Positions 34,322-44,706 of a stretch of 57,919 nt of DNA are shown here, in pieces. Source of the stretch: Gemmatimonadota bacterium (GTDB taxonomy: Bacteria > Gemmatimonadota > Gemmatimonadetes > Longimicrobiales > Gaopeijiaceae). The position numbers and the translations under genes were made by a program. The notes below the pieces were generated by a model. It saw only the letters and a program-made list of their open reading frames with translations. It made no database searches and had not been told where the DNA came from. The stretch covers positions 1 through 57,919 of the forward strand of contig SLNQ01000172.1 of NCBI GenBank assembly GCA_007132965.1, read 5' to 3'. Every line of letters begins with the position of its first letter. Positions within the stretch are counted from its first letter, which is position 1.

Positions 34322-35629
34322 TCAATCTGCTCTGGGAGGCACGATCTCGCCGCGAAGCAGGTCGTCTGCCGTTTCCCGGCGACGAACCAGCAGGGGGCGC
34401 CCGTCCTCCACCATGACCTCGGCAGGGCGTCGTCTGGCATTGTAGTTCGAGGCCATGGCGAAGCCGTAGGCCCCGGCGGTCCCCACCGCCAGGAGCTCAC
34501 CCGGCCGAGGCAGGGGCAGGGGTCGGCCCCGGGCCAGGAAGTCGCCGGTCTCGCAGACAGGGCCAACCACGTCCACCGGTCTCACCTCTCGGACCTCCTT
34601 CGGGTCGATGCGCACCGGCTCGATCCGGTGCCAGCCCCCGTAGTGGGAGGGACGAAGGAGCTCGGTCATGCCGCCGTCGGTAATGACGAAGGTCTTGCCG
34701 CCGGAGCGCTTCACGTAGTGGATCCGGGTCAGGAGGACCCCGGCGTGACCCACCACCGACCGGCCGGGCTCCAGAACCAGGCGCAGACCCCGCCGGACCA
34801 GCTCGGGGACCAGTGCGTCGGCCAGCTCCTCCAACGGGAGCCCCGGCTCGCCGTCATAGCCCACCCCGAACCCACCGCCCAGGTCAAGGTACTCCAGCTC
34901 CAGCCCCTCCCCGGCCAACTCGTCCACCATCTCCAGGAGGACCGCCAGCGCATCGGTATAGGGCGCGACCTCGACGATCTGGGAGCCGATGTGGGCACCG
35001 ATCCCCCGGACCCGGAGGTGCGAGGAGCCGTGGGCGTGCCGATACAGCTCCATGGCTTCACTTACCGGCACACCGAACTTGGAGGCGGCGTGCCCCGTCC
35101 GGGTATATTCGTGGGGCGTCGGCGATTCCACGTCGGGATTCACCCGGATGGCCACCGGAGCCGGCGAACCCAGACGCCGGGCCACCGACTCCAGGAGCTC
35201 CAGTTCGCCCCGGCCCTCCACGTGGAAGGCGTGGACGCCGGCCTCCAGCGCATCCTCCATCTCCCGGGCGGTCTTCCCCACCCCCGCGAACACGATGCGG
35301 CTAGCCGGGATTCCGGCGGTGAGGGCCCGGTGGAGTTCGCCTCCGCTCACGATGTCGGCTCCCGCGCCGGCGCTCCCGATCCGGTTCAGCACCGCCAGGT
35401 TGCCGTTGGCCTTCACCGAGTAGGCGAGGAGGAAGTCCACACCGGAGAACGTCTCCTGGAAGTGGCGCACCCGGGCTTCGATTCCCAGGGCGTCGTACAC
35501 GTAGAGCGGCGTACCGAAGCGCCGGGCCAACCCGTCGAGGGCCACGCCCCGGCAATGGAGCACACCGTCGACCCGCGGGAACCCCGGGGCCAGACCGGCC
35601 GGATCGCCGGTCAATACGCCCTGGCCCAC
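34322..35629 (-). CDS. lysA: Diaminopimelate decarboxylase
   Basis: FGTPLYVYDA, AYSVKANGNLAVL (PLP Lys), DLGGGFGVGYDGEP, GPVCETGDFLARGR. Confidence 0.95.
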   Translation of the reverse strand: MGQGVLTGDPAGLAPGFPRVDGVLHCRGVALDGLARRFGTPLYVYDALGIEARVRHFQETFSGVDFLLAYSVKANGNLAVLNRIGSAGAGADIVSGGELHRALTAGIPASRIVFAGVGKTAREMEDALEAGVHAFHVEGRGELELLESVARRLGSPAPVAIRVNPDVESPTPHEYTRTGHAASKFGVPVSEAMELYRHAHGSSHLRVRGIGAHIGSQIVEVAPYTDALAVLLEMVDELAGEGLELEYLDLGGGFGVGYDGEPGLPLEELADALVPELVRRGLRLVLEPGRSVVGHAGVLLTRIHYVKRSGGKTFVITDGGMTELLRPSHYGGWHRIEPVRIDPKEVREVRPVDVVGPVCETGDFLARGRPLPLPRPGELLAVGTAGAYGFAMASNYNARRRPAEVMVEDGRPLLVRRRETADDLLRGEIVPPRAD

Positions 35630-37071
35630 ATCACCTCCATCCGGGATTCGCCCCCGCCGATACAGCGGCTCGGTGGCGTCTCAGACCTGAAGTCGGGATC
35701 GGGAATGCAACGGAGGGTGTCCTTCGTCTCGGCCTTCACCCGTTCCTCCACCTCCGGGTCGCCGCTCCAACCGGTGTAGACGAAGCCGCCGGGACCCTCC
35801 AGGATCTCCTTCAGCTCGTCAAGGCTCTGGACCCCCCGATGGGAGTGGGCCTCCCGCCGGGCCCGAGCCGCCTCCAGGAGCTCACCCTGGAAGGCGTCCA
35901 GCCGATCCGGCAGCTCGGCCACCGCCTGGGCTTCAGGGAGGAACGCTTTCCGGTCCTCGCCTTTGGCGGTCACCCGTTTCACCAGGACCACCTGCTCCTT
36001 GGCCAGATCCCGGGGCCCGATCTCCAGGCGGAAAGGCACACCCTTTCGCTCCCACTCGTAGAACTTGGCTCCCGGGTTCAGGTGGTCCCGGTCGTCGACC
36101 CGGACCCGCACCCCCACGTCGGTGAGCCGCTCCCGTAACTCGTGGGCCTTCCCCACCACCCCCTCTCGCTCTTCCTCCTTCCGGTAGATGGGGACCACCA
36201 CCACCTGAGCCGGCGCCAGACGGGGAGGCACCACGATGCCGGTGTCGTCGCCGTGCGTCATGACCATGCCCCCCACCAGGCGGGTGGACACACCCCACGA
36301 GGTGTTCCAGGCATACTCCTCCCTTCCCTCCTCACTCTGGAAGGTGAGGCCGAACTGCCGGGAGAAGTTCTGACCCAGGTGATGAGAGGTCCCGGCCTGC
36401 AGCGCCCGCCGGTCCTGCATCATGGCCTCGCAGGTGTAGGTCCGGACCGCGCCGGCGAACTTCTCGGCGTCGCTCTTGAGGCCCGTCACCACCGGCATGG
36501 CGATCCACTCCTCCATGAAGGTGCGATAGACGTCCAGCATCCGGAGCGTCTCCTCCTGCGCCTCGGTATCGGTGGCGTGGGCGGTGTGGCCCTCCTGCCA
36601 GAGGAACTCGGACGTGCGCAGAAAGAGACGTGTACGGAGCTCCCACCGCATGACGTTGGCCCACTGGTTCAGGAGCACCGGTAGGTCCCGGTACGACTGC
36701 ACCCACTTGGCGTACATGGAGTAGATGATGGTCTCCGACGTGGGGCGTATCACCAGTGGCTCCTCCAGCTCCTTGCCGCCGGCGTGGGTCACCACGGCCA
36801 GCTCGGGCTTGAAGCCCTTCACGTGCTCCTTCTCCCGCTCGATGAAGCTCATGGGGATCAGGAGGGGGAAGTAGGCGTTCTCGTGCCCCGTGGCCTTGAA
36901 CATGTCGTCCAGAGCCCGCTGCATTCGCTCCCAGATCCCGAAACCCCAGGGGCGAATCACCATGCTTCCGCGCACCGGAGAGTGATCGGCCAGCTCGGCT
37001 CGCTGCACCACCTCGTTGTACCAGGCGCTGAAGTCTTCGGCGCGGGGCGTCAGTGCTTTGTCGTCAGCCAT
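35611..37071 (-). CDS. proS: Prolyl-tRNA synthetase, archaeal/eukaryal-like (ProS3-type)
   Basis: 486 aa; RGSMVIRPWGFGIWERMQ, RPTSETIIYSMYAKWVQSYRDLPVLLNQW, EGHTAHAT. Confidence 0.95.
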   Translation of the reverse strand: MADDKALTPRAEDFSAWYNEVVQRAELADHSPVRGSMVIRPWGFGIWERMQRALDDMFKATGHENAYFPLLIPMSFIEREKEHVKGFKPELAVVTHAGGKELEEPLVIRPTSETIIYSMYAKWVQSYRDLPVLLNQWANVMRWELRTRLFLRTSEFLWQEGHTAHATDTEAQEETLRMLDVYRTFMEEWIAMPVVTGLKSDAEKFAGAVRTYTCEAMMQDRRALQAGTSHHLGQNFSRQFGLTFQSEEGREEYAWNTSWGVSTRLVGGMVMTHGDDTGIVVPPRLAPAQVVVVPIYRKEEEREGVVGKAHELRERLTDVGVRVRVDDRDHLNPGAKFYEWERKGVPFRLEIGPRDLAKEQVVLVKRVTAKGEDRKAFLPEAQAVAELPDRLDAFQGELLEAARARREAHSHRGVQSLDELKEILEGPGGFVYTGWSGDPEVEERVKAETKDTLRCIPDPDFRSETPPSRCIGGGESRMEVMWARAY

Positions 37072-37102
37072 CTATTGCTCTGCTCCTTCAGGAGTCCTCG
37101 AG

Positions 37103-37396
37103 TCACGTGTCGTTTGGCGGGTGTTCGGACGCGTCGTCCGAGCCGTTCCGGCTACGGCCGCGGTTCCGCCCGAAGACCACGGCCGCCGGAATCACGATGA
37201 GCAGGAGCGAGAGCACCGCCCACGTGGGTCTGAGGGGGAGGTCCGTTCCCGCGCTCAGCAGGAAGGCCACGAATCCTCCCCCCACGAGAGCCAGGAGAAC
37301 GGCGGCCACCATGATGAGGTACTCCAGCACGTTGAGTCGCCGGATCGCCCTCTCCATGTCTTTCCGGACCTCCCGAAATCCCTCTCCCTCGGTCAC
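37103..37396 (-). CDS. Small two-TM membrane protein, unknown function
   Basis: 97 aa; LIMVAAVLLALVGGGFVAFLL and WAVLSLLLIVIPAAVVF. Confidence 0.5.
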   Translation of the reverse strand: MTEGEGFREVRKDMERAIRRLNVLEYLIMVAAVLLALVGGGFVAFLLSAGTDLPLRPTWAVLSLLLIVIPAAVVFGRNRGRSRNGSDDASEHPPNDT

Positions 37397-37400
37397 GGGG

Positions 37401-38714
37401 TCAACTCTCCCCCGTCTGAGGCTTCGGGTCCAGGAGCTCAGCCAGGGGGACCTCTCGCTCGTCCCCGCTCGCCATGTCGCGAAGCATGGCCACCTGGCGA
37501 GCCACCTCGTCGGGGCCCAGGATGATCACGTCCCGGGCCCCTTCGTTGGCGGCCGCGGAAAACTGCTTCCGGACGGACTGGCCCCGAACCCCGTACACCA
37601 CTGAGCGACCCGCATCGCGGAGCGCCCGGGCCACGCGGCGAGCCAGCGAAGCCTGTTCGTCGCCGATGACCACGATGAAGTGGTCCACGCCACGTTGGAA
37701 GTCCGGGACGAGCTTCCGGTCAGCCAGCAGATCCGCCAGTACGACGTCGCCCATCCCGAATCCCACGGCGGAGAGCGGCTCGCCTCCCACCAGCTCCAGG
37801 AGATCGTCGTAGCGGCCCCCGCCGCAGATGGCCCGGAACTCCCCTTGCGCGTCGAAGACTTCGAACACGATCCCCGTGTAGTAGGCCAGGCCCCGAACGA
37901 TGGTCAGGTCGAAGGCCACGAAGTCCGCCAACCCAAGGTCCTCCAGGGTGCCCAGGAACTCCCGCATCTCGGCCAGTCTCCGGGTCACCTCGGGGTCCTG
38001 GGCAAAGGCCCGGGCCACCCTCTCCAGCTCGGGCTCCCGGAAGAGCTCCAGAATCTGCCGGCTCACCTCGTCCGCGAGCCCCACCTCTTCAGTGAGCCGC
38101 TCCAGGGTCCGTTCCGTGGGCTCCCGCTCCACCTTGTCCACCACGGCGTAGGTGGCCACGAGTGATGACTCCGGCACCCCGATGCTGGTGAGGATCGAGG
38201 CCAGGAGTCGCCGATCCGAGACCCGGGCACGGATATCGTCAACGCCGAGTCCCAGCTCCCGAAGACCATCAAGGGCCACCGCCAGGACCTCGGCGTCGGC
38301 CTCCACACCGTCGGCGCCCACCAGATCCACATTCCACTGGAAGTGCTCCCGCAGGCGTCCACGCTGCTGCCGTTCGTAACGAAAGAGCTGGGGGATGGAG
38401 AACCAGCGGATGGGCTTGGGCATGGCCCGACTGCGCTCGCCCAGGATCCGGGCAAGCGAGGGAGTCATCTCGGGGCGCAGCGACACCTCTCGTCCGCCCT
38501 TGTCGGTGAAGTTGTAGAGCTGGCCCACGATCTCGTCACCGCTCTTCTGGGTGTAGAGCTCCAGCTCTTCCAGGGGCGGCCCGTCGTACTCCAGAAAGCC
38601 GTAGCGCCGGGAGACCCGGCGCCAGACGTCGAAGAGGTGATTTCGTAAGGCCATCTCCTCCGGAGGAAAGTCCCTGAACCCCGGAAGTCTGGCGAATTCT
38701 CTGGCTTTGGACAT
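37401..38714 (-). CDS. hisS: Histidyl-tRNA synthetase
   Basis: GFRDFPPEEM, LRPEMTPSLAR, QLFRYERQQRGRLREHFQWNVDLVG, RGLAYYTGIVFEVF, GGRYDDL. Confidence 0.92.
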   Translation of the reverse strand: MSKAREFARLPGFRDFPPEEMALRNHLFDVWRRVSRRYGFLEYDGPPLEELELYTQKSGDEIVGQLYNFTDKGGREVSLRPEMTPSLARILGERSRAMPKPIRWFSIPQLFRYERQQRGRLREHFQWNVDLVGADGVEADAEVLAVALDGLRELGLGVDDIRARVSDRRLLASILTSIGVPESSLVATYAVVDKVEREPTERTLERLTEEVGLADEVSRQILELFREPELERVARAFAQDPEVTRRLAEMREFLGTLEDLGLADFVAFDLTIVRGLAYYTGIVFEVFDAQGEFRAICGGGRYDDLLELVGGEPLSAVGFGMGDVVLADLLADRKLVPDFQRGVDHFIVVIGDEQASLARRVARALRDAGRSVVYGVRGQSVRKQFSAAANEGARDVIILGPDEVARQVAMLRDMASGDEREVPLAELLDPKPQTGES

Positions 38715-38723
38715 GGCGCGAAT

Positions 38724-40127
38724 CTATTCGAAATCGGAGGACGGGGGCAAGGCTTGGGGAGGGACCCGTCCCATGACCTTGAGGACCTCTCCCACCAGCC
38801 GGAACGAACCGGTGACGACCCCCGTTGCGCCGTCGTTCATGAGCTCCCGGGCAAGGTCCACCGCCCGCCCCACGTCCGGCTCCACATGCACCTCCATCTC
38901 TGACGGGAGGGCCGTGCGCGCTTCGTGGGGATTCCAGACCCGGGAGGAGTGGATCCCCGACGGGATGGTGAGCACTGCCACGTCCAGGGCAGGTGCCAGG
39001 CGGGAGAGTACGGCGGCGTGATCCTTGTCGGCCAGGATCCCCACCACGCCCACCCGGGGACGAGGGGCCGCCACCCGATCCAGGGTCGATGCCATCGCCT
39101 CGGCGGCCGCAGCATTGTGGGCCACGTCCAGGATCCAGAGCCGCTCACCCTCCCGCTCCACCTGGAACCGACCGGGGATCCGCACCCCAGCCACTCCTCT
39201 CCTGATCTCTTCGGCTCCCACGGCGATCCTGGGTGGCAAGCCCTCCAGCGACCGCACCGCCAGAGCCACATTGGAAAAATGGTGTCGGCCCACCAGGGGA
39301 GAGGTGAGCTCGAGCCGCCCCCAGCGGCGGGTAGGCACCGAGACGGTGATGCCCTCCATGGCCAGCGTACCCGAAGGCTCGGGGACGCGGATCAGCGGGG
39401 CCCCCAGGGTAGCGGCCTCCCGCGTGAGCACATCCAGGACATCCGCCTCCCGCGCCGTGGTGTACGCCGCCACACCGGGCTTCAGGATCCCGGCCTTCTC
39501 CCCGGCGATGGTGGTCAGATCTCGGCCCAGGAAGCTACGATGCTCCAGCCCCACGTTCGTGATGGCGGTGACCAGCGGCTCTACCACGTTCGTGGCATCC
39601 AACCGACCACCCAGACCCACCTCCACGACCGCCACCTCCACTCGGGCGCGCTCCAGCGCCAGGAAGGCAAGTGCGGTGGCGGCCTCGAACCGGGACGGCT
39701 CCTCCCGCAGGAGAAGGGGGCGAAGCTCGTCGGCCGCCGCCTCCAGCGCCAGGTCCGACAGGGGCCGGCCTTCCACGAGGATCCGTTCCCGAAAGGAGAT
39801 GAGGTCCGGCGACGTATACAGCCCGACCCGGAGTCCGGCCTCCTGCAGGATCCCCGCCCAGAGCCAGGCCACCGTCCCCTTTCCGTTGGTGCCCCCTACG
39901 TGGAGGATGGGGGTGGTCCGGAGCGGGTGCCCCACCCCGGCCAGGAGCCGACTGGTTCTCTCCAGCCCCCACTTCACCGTTCCCGGCAGGGGTGGGAAGA
40001 GGCGTGCCGCCAGAGGGTCGTCCGGGGAGGGCCCAAAGTCCACCGAGGATCCGGAGAGCGAAGGCTCGCCACCCGTTTCGCCGGGATCGACCGGGCTCAC
40101 TCCGCCAACGCTCCCTCCGGAGCCCAC
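38724..40127 (-). CDS. folC: Bifunctional folylpolyglutamate synthase/dihydrofolate synthase (GTG start)
   Basis: HVGGTNGKGTVAWL, VEVGLGGRLDATNV, DVAHNAAAAEAM. Confidence 0.93.
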   Translation of the reverse strand: MGSGGSVGGVSPVDPGETGGEPSLSGSSVDFGPSPDDPLAARLFPPLPGTVKWGLERTSRLLAGVGHPLRTTPILHVGGTNGKGTVAWLWAGILQEAGLRVGLYTSPDLISFRERILVEGRPLSDLALEAAADELRPLLLREEPSRFEAATALAFLALERARVEVAVVEVGLGGRLDATNVVEPLVTAITNVGLEHRSFLGRDLTTIAGEKAGILKPGVAAYTTAREADVLDVLTREAATLGAPLIRVPEPSGTLAMEGITVSVPTRRWGRLELTSPLVGRHHFSNVALAVRSLEGLPPRIAVGAEEIRRGVAGVRIPGRFQVEREGERLWILDVAHNAAAAEAMASTLDRVAAPRPRVGVVGILADKDHAAVLSRLAPALDVAVLTIPSGIHSSRVWNPHEARTALPSEMEVHVEPDVGRAVDLARELMNDGATGVVTGSFRLVGEVLKVMGRVPPQALPPSSDFE

Positions 40128-40957
40128 ATGTGTCGGAGCAGCCGGATCACCATCTCCCGCATCTCTCTGCGGTCTACGACACGGTCCACCATGCCGTGAT
40201 CCAGGAGGAAGTCCGAGCGCTGGAATCCTTCGGGGAGCTCCTGCTTGATGGTCTCCTCAATGACCCGGGGACCGGCAAATCCGATGAGGGCTCCGGGCTC
40301 GGCCAGGTTCACGTCTCCCAGCATGGCGAACGAGGCAGTCACGCCCCCGGTGGTGGGGTGGGTGAGGATGCTGATGAAGGGAAGTCCCGCTTCGTGAAGC
40401 TCTGCCAGCACTGCCGAGGTCTTGGCCATCTGCATGAGGGAGTAGATCCCCTCCATCATGCGTGCGCCTCCGGAGGCCGAGACGATGAGCAGCGGACGCT
40501 CCTCCCGAATCGCCACCCGTCCCGCCCGGGCGATCTTCTCGCCCACCACCGAACCCATGGAGCCGCCGATGAAGGAGAAATTCATTACCGCCAGCGCCAC
40601 TTCAATCCCGTCCAGCGTACCCCTTCCCGTCACCACCGCGTCCCGGTGGCCCGTCTTCTTCTCCGCCGCCTGCAGACGCTTGGCGTAGGGCTTCAGGTCG
40701 GTGAACTCCAGCGGATCAGCGCTGCGAAGGCGTGCATCCATCTCCTGAAAGCTACCCTCATCGGTGAGGAGCCGGATGTAGATCTCGGGCCCGACGCGGA
40801 AGTGGTGCGTACACTCCGGACAGACGTGCAGATTCCGAGTAAGCTTCTCCCGGTAGAGGATCTCACCGCACCCTTCGCACTTGTCGAACACGTCCGATGG
40901 AAGATCGCGCCGATCCTCGGACTTGAGGGGTTTCTTCGCCTTTCGGAACCAGGACAT
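40097..40957 (-). CDS. accD: Acetyl-CoA carboxylase carboxyltransferase subunit beta
   Basis: Zn ribbon CEGCGEILYREKLTRNLHVCPEC; MNFSFIGGSMGSVVGEKIARA; ATG at 40957 (the longer ORF start is not needed). Confidence 0.95.
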   Translation of the reverse strand: MSWFRKAKKPLKSEDRRDLPSDVFDKCEGCGEILYREKLTRNLHVCPECTHHFRVGPEIYIRLLTDEGSFQEMDARLRSADPLEFTDLKPYAKRLQAAEKKTGHRDAVVTGRGTLDGIEVALAVMNFSFIGGSMGSVVGEKIARAGRVAIREERPLLIVSASGGARMMEGIYSLMQMAKTSAVLAELHEAGLPFISILTHPTTGGVTASFAMLGDVNLAEPGALIGFAGPRVIEETIKQELPEGFQRSDFLLDHGMVDRVVDRREMREMVIRLLRHMWAPEGALAE

Positions 40958-41013
40958 GCCGTGAACCTCCGTCTGATGATGACTCCGATCCGGAATCTCT
41001 CGTTCCCTTGCGG

Positions 41014-42270
41014 CTACGCCTCCCTGCTCAGCCGAACGGCCAGGGCGATGAACGCCCAGCAGGTCACGAGAAAGGTCCCGCCGTAGCTGACGAACGGGAG
41101 GGGGATCCCCGTGATGGGCACCAGGCCCACTGTCATCCCGATATTGATGAATACGTGGACCAGCCAGGCTCCGAAGATACCGAACAGAACCAGGCCCGCA
41201 AAGGGATCGGCGGTCCGCTCGGCCAACCGCACCAGCCGCCACAGCAGGAACGAGAAGGCCGCCACCACCAGGGTGGCTCCGATGAAGCCCAGCTCCTCCC
41301 CGATGACGCTGAAGATAAAGTCCGTATGCTGCTCCGGAAGAAAATCCAGGCGCTTCTGGGTCCCCTGGGTGAAGCCCTTACCCGTGAGCCCTCCGCTCCC
41401 GATGGCCACCTTCGACTGGATCAGGTTCCAGCCCGCCCCCCTGGGGTCGGTGGATGGATCCAGAAAGACCAGGAGTCGGTTGCGCTGGTACGTGGCCAGA
41501 CTCGACCAGAGGGGGTTGGCGATGATCCCGGCGCTCAGGTTGCCCAGGAGCACGGCCACCGACTCCACCAGGTAGAGCCGGTACCGAAAGGCGTAGAGGA
41601 GGAGGGCCAACCCCACAAAGTAGGCGGACCACACCACGGTGCTGAAGGCCAGAACGAGGGCGATGCCCGGAGAGGCCAGAAGAAAGAGGAGAAACGGAGG
41701 TGTCCCCGCCCAGTAGAGGGCCGCGAAGAGGATGCCCACGAAGGCCAGGGCGGTGCCCAGATCCGGCTGGAGAACCACCAGGGCCAGCGGAAGCCCCATG
41801 AGAGCCGCCGGCGCCAGCAGATCCCGGAGAGTCTGCGGCGGCGTCTCCCGGCTGGACAGGAGCCGGGCCAGCCCCAGCACTGCGGCCAGCTTCGCGAACT
41901 CCGCCGGCTGAAACCGAAGGGGCCCCACCACGATCCAGCGTCCCACACCCTCGGCCGTTCCGGCCCCGGTGCCGATAACGAGCGTCGCCGCAAGAAGGAT
42001 CACGCTCAGTACGTAGATGGGGAAGGCTGCCCACTCGATCCACTGGGGCCGGACCTTCCACACCGCCGCGAAGGCGGTCAACGCCACCACGAGCCAGATG
42101 ACCTGCCGACGCCACGCACTCTCAGTGACGGGGCTGGGGACGTTCAGGATTCCCGCCGAGTAGATCATGGCTATCCCGAAGAGGGAGAGCCCCAGCCCAA
42201 CCCCCACCAGAATCGGATCTCCGGTCCAGCGACGGAGCCAGCCCGTTGGTGCCACGTCCCTGGACATCAC
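41014..42270 (-). CDS. rodA: Rod shape-determining protein RodA (SEDS glycosyltransferase)
   Basis: Multi-TM; QPDLGTALAF, EQHTDFIFSVIGEELGFIG, GIPLPFVSYGGT. Confidence 0.95.
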   Translation of the reverse strand: MMSRDVAPTGWLRRWTGDPILVGVGLGLSLFGIAMIYSAGILNVPSPVTESAWRRQVIWLVVALTAFAAVWKVRPQWIEWAAFPIYVLSVILLAATLVIGTGAGTAEGVGRWIVVGPLRFQPAEFAKLAAVLGLARLLSSRETPPQTLRDLLAPAALMGLPLALVVLQPDLGTALAFVGILFAALYWAGTPPFLLFLLASPGIALVLAFSTVVWSAYFVGLALLLYAFRYRLYLVESVAVLLGNLSAGIIANPLWSSLATYQRNRLLVFLDPSTDPRGAGWNLIQSKVAIGSGGLTGKGFTQGTQKRLDFLPEQHTDFIFSVIGEELGFIGATLVVAAFSFLLWRLVRLAERTADPFAGLVLFGIFGAWLVHVFINIGMTVGLVPITGIPLPFVSYGGTFLVTCWAFIALAVRLSREA

Positions 42271-44117
42271 TCCCAGCGGGCCCAGGGGGCGGGCACGCCG
42301 GCCCGGAGGTGTTCACCCAGGGTCTGGATCGTGTCCAGCGGCATCCCGTACTTGCGACGCAGGTGGAAGTCCGCCGCCTTCGCCGCCACGGGCGCCGCCA
42401 CGCTCGAGCCGCCTTCCCCCGGAGCCACCTCCTCGACCAGGACCGCCAGCACGATCTCCGGGTCTCCACCCCAAGGGCCGGCCATTCCGACGAACCAGGC
42501 ATCGGGACCGTCCTGCTGAGCTCGCTGCGCCGTGCCCGTCTTGCCGATGAAGTCCCAGTGCTCCAGCGACGAAAGGTGCGCGGTCCCCCCCGGCGAGGTG
42601 ACCTGCCGGAGCCCCTCCCGGAGCGCTTCCAGCGAGCGCTCGCCCAGATCCAACCGCCAATCGGTCTCCGGATCGTGATCAGGCGACCGGATGAGCTGGG
42701 GGCGAGGTGCACTGCCGTCCCGGGCCAGGGCCAGGTAGAACTGGGCCATCTTCAGGGGCGTCTGGTCGTTGGGGCCCTGGCCGATAGAGAGAGTCATGAC
42801 CTCGTTCTCGAACGGACGGTAGTCGAAGACCCGCTGCCACCAGTCGAGACTGTCGGGGAATCGACCGGGCATCTCCCGGGGAAGGTCCACCCCGCACGCC
42901 TCACCGAAGCCGAGCCGGCTGCCCTCCGCCACCAGCCGCTCCAACCCGATGCGGAGGCCCAACTGGTAGAACCAGACGTTGCACGAATGGGCCACCGCGC
43001 CGGCCAGGTCCAGGTGGCCGTGGCCCTCGGGGCGCCAGCACCGGCGCGTCACTCCCTGGAACGTGTACGACCCGTAGCAGGCGGTGGGCATGATCCCATC
43101 AGGCTCTACCAGGTCCAGCTCGAGGCCGATGGCGGCAGTGGCCAGCTTCCAGGTGGAGGCCGGTGGGTAGCGGCCCACGGCCGCCCGGTTGTACAGCGGA
43201 CGTGACAGGTCGCGGTTCAGCTCCTCCCACAAGCTCCGAGAAATGCCGCCCACGAAGTCGTTGGGATCGAAGGTGGGCGCCGAATACAGCGCCAGCACGC
43301 CTCCATCCTCGGCGTTCAGCGCCACCACCGCTCCCCGCATGGAGTCGGGAAAGATCTGGTGGATGTACTCCATGAGCGCCAGGTCCAGGTTCAGATAGAG
43401 CTCTTCTCCCGGAATCGCCGACGCCGCCGCCTGTCCCTCGAAGGACCCCACCACCCGACCCACCGCGTCCACCTCCACGTAGCGCACGCCCTGGGTTCCC
43501 TGCAACAGGGACTCGTACTGACGCTCGAGCCCCTCCTTCCCCACGATCATCCCCTGCTCGTAGGCCTCGAAGAGCGGGCTTTCGAGCTCGGCGGCGGAGA
43601 CCTCACCCACGTATCCCAGCGCATGGCCCACCGCCGGGCCGGCCAGGTAGCGTCGTCGGGGGCGCATTTCCAGGAAGACGCCGGGGAACTCGGCCCGGCG
43701 TTCCTCCACCTGGGCAATGGCGTCGTAGTCGGCGTTGTCCGTCACCAGCAGCGGGTGACGCCGGTTCGACGCCGCCTCCTCCACCAGAGCCTCCACTCGC
43801 TGGGGGTCCAGCTCGAGGAAGGGGCTCAGCCGCTCCAGGGTGGCGCGGATGGAGTCGCTGGGTGCCGGAAAGAGCGACACGGAGTACGAGGGCACGTTGT
43901 CGGCGATGATCTCGCCGTACCGGTCAAAGACCGTGCCCCGCGGGGGCGGCACGGGGAGCACGCGAAGCCGGTTCGAGTCGGACTGAAGCGCCCAGCTCGA
44001 TCCCCGCACCACCTGGGCCCGGAAGAACGAGATCACGAGGATCCCCATGAGCACCACCAGGACCAGCATGGCCCCGCGCGCCTTGTATCGTTGTTGGTTG
44101 GGGTGTGGTCCCTTCAT
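42267..44117 (-). CDS. mrdA: Penicillin-binding protein 2
   Basis: Active-site PPASTWKLAT (SxxK), HSCNVWFYQLG (SxN), GKTGTAQ (KTG). Confidence 0.95.
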   Translation of the reverse strand: MKGPHPNQQRYKARGAMLVLVVLMGILVISFFRAQVVRGSSWALQSDSNRLRVLPVPPPRGTVFDRYGEIIADNVPSYSVSLFPAPSDSIRATLERLSPFLELDPQRVEALVEEAASNRRHPLLVTDNADYDAIAQVEERRAEFPGVFLEMRPRRRYLAGPAVGHALGYVGEVSAAELESPLFEAYEQGMIVGKEGLERQYESLLQGTQGVRYVEVDAVGRVVGSFEGQAAASAIPGEELYLNLDLALMEYIHQIFPDSMRGAVVALNAEDGGVLALYSAPTFDPNDFVGGISRSLWEELNRDLSRPLYNRAAVGRYPPASTWKLATAAIGLELDLVEPDGIMPTACYGSYTFQGVTRRCWRPEGHGHLDLAGAVAHSCNVWFYQLGLRIGLERLVAEGSRLGFGEACGVDLPREMPGRFPDSLDWWQRVFDYRPFENEVMTLSIGQGPNDQTPLKMAQFYLALARDGSAPRPQLIRSPDHDPETDWRLDLGERSLEALREGLRQVTSPGGTAHLSSLEHWDFIGKTGTAQRAQQDGPDAWFVGMAGPWGGDPEIVLAVLVEEVAPGEGGSSVAAPVAAKAADFHLRRKYGMPLDTIQTLGEHLRAGVPAPWARWE

Positions 44118-44220
44118 GGTGTCCTGCGAATTCCTGCGTGACGTTCGGCAAGCGCCGAGGGATTGACTGTCTCCTAAGATGTCGCGGGTGGCTCACGGGG
44201 ACCAGTCCCTCCGGTGCCGG

Positions 44221-44706
44221 CTACATCGAGGGGTCTCGTCTCCAGACTCCGGTAACGAGGAGGATCAGCACCCCCACCAGGGCGGCGTAGACCGCATCCA
44301 TGGGGCCCTCGATGAGAAGGGCCTGGGTGGCGTCGCGACGCACGTCGTCACCGGCCACCACCCAGTGCAGGGCGGCACGGAGCCACGTGCCCAACAGCAG
44401 ATAGCTCACCAGAAAGAGGAGAGACTCTCCCACGAAGAGCTCCCGGGAGCGCGACCCCAACACCCCCAGGAGGGTGCACGCCAGCGCGTTGGCTCCGAAG
44501 GCCAGAAGCGAGAAGGCGTCCTCCAGGAGGCCCAGAAAGAACCCGATTCCCGCCGCCGTTCCCGTCCGCACCTCCCGGGCCAGGAGCAAGAGCCCCACGG
44601 CCAGCAGGTCCGGTGCGCCCCGGCCCATCCCGAATCCCACGTGCAGCAGAAAGTGGAGCACCGGAAGCAGACACAGGATGGTGCGGTAGAAGCCCAGGCG
44701 TCTCAC
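44221..44706 (-). CDS. mreD: Rod shape-determining protein MreD
   Basis: 161 aa multi-TM protein between mreC and mrdA. Confidence 0.85.
   Translation of the reverse strand: MRRLGFYRTILCLLPVLHFLLHVGFGMGRGAPDLLAVGLLLLAREVRTGTAAGIGFFLGLLEDAFSLLAFGANALACTLLGVLGSRSRELFVGESLLFLVSYLLLGTWLRAALHWVVAGDDVRRDATQALLIEGPMDAVYAALVGVLILLVTGVWRRDPSM

Noticed and set aside
37401-38714. HisZ (ATP-PRT regulatory subunit) instead of HisS
   Set aside because: RGLAYYTGIVFEVF and a C-terminal anticodon-binding-type domain favour a genuine HisS.
40958-41242. N-terminal extension of accD to 41242
   Set aside because: Extension overlaps the end of rodA and is Arg/Gly-rich; the canonical AccD start MSWFRKAKKP is at 40957.
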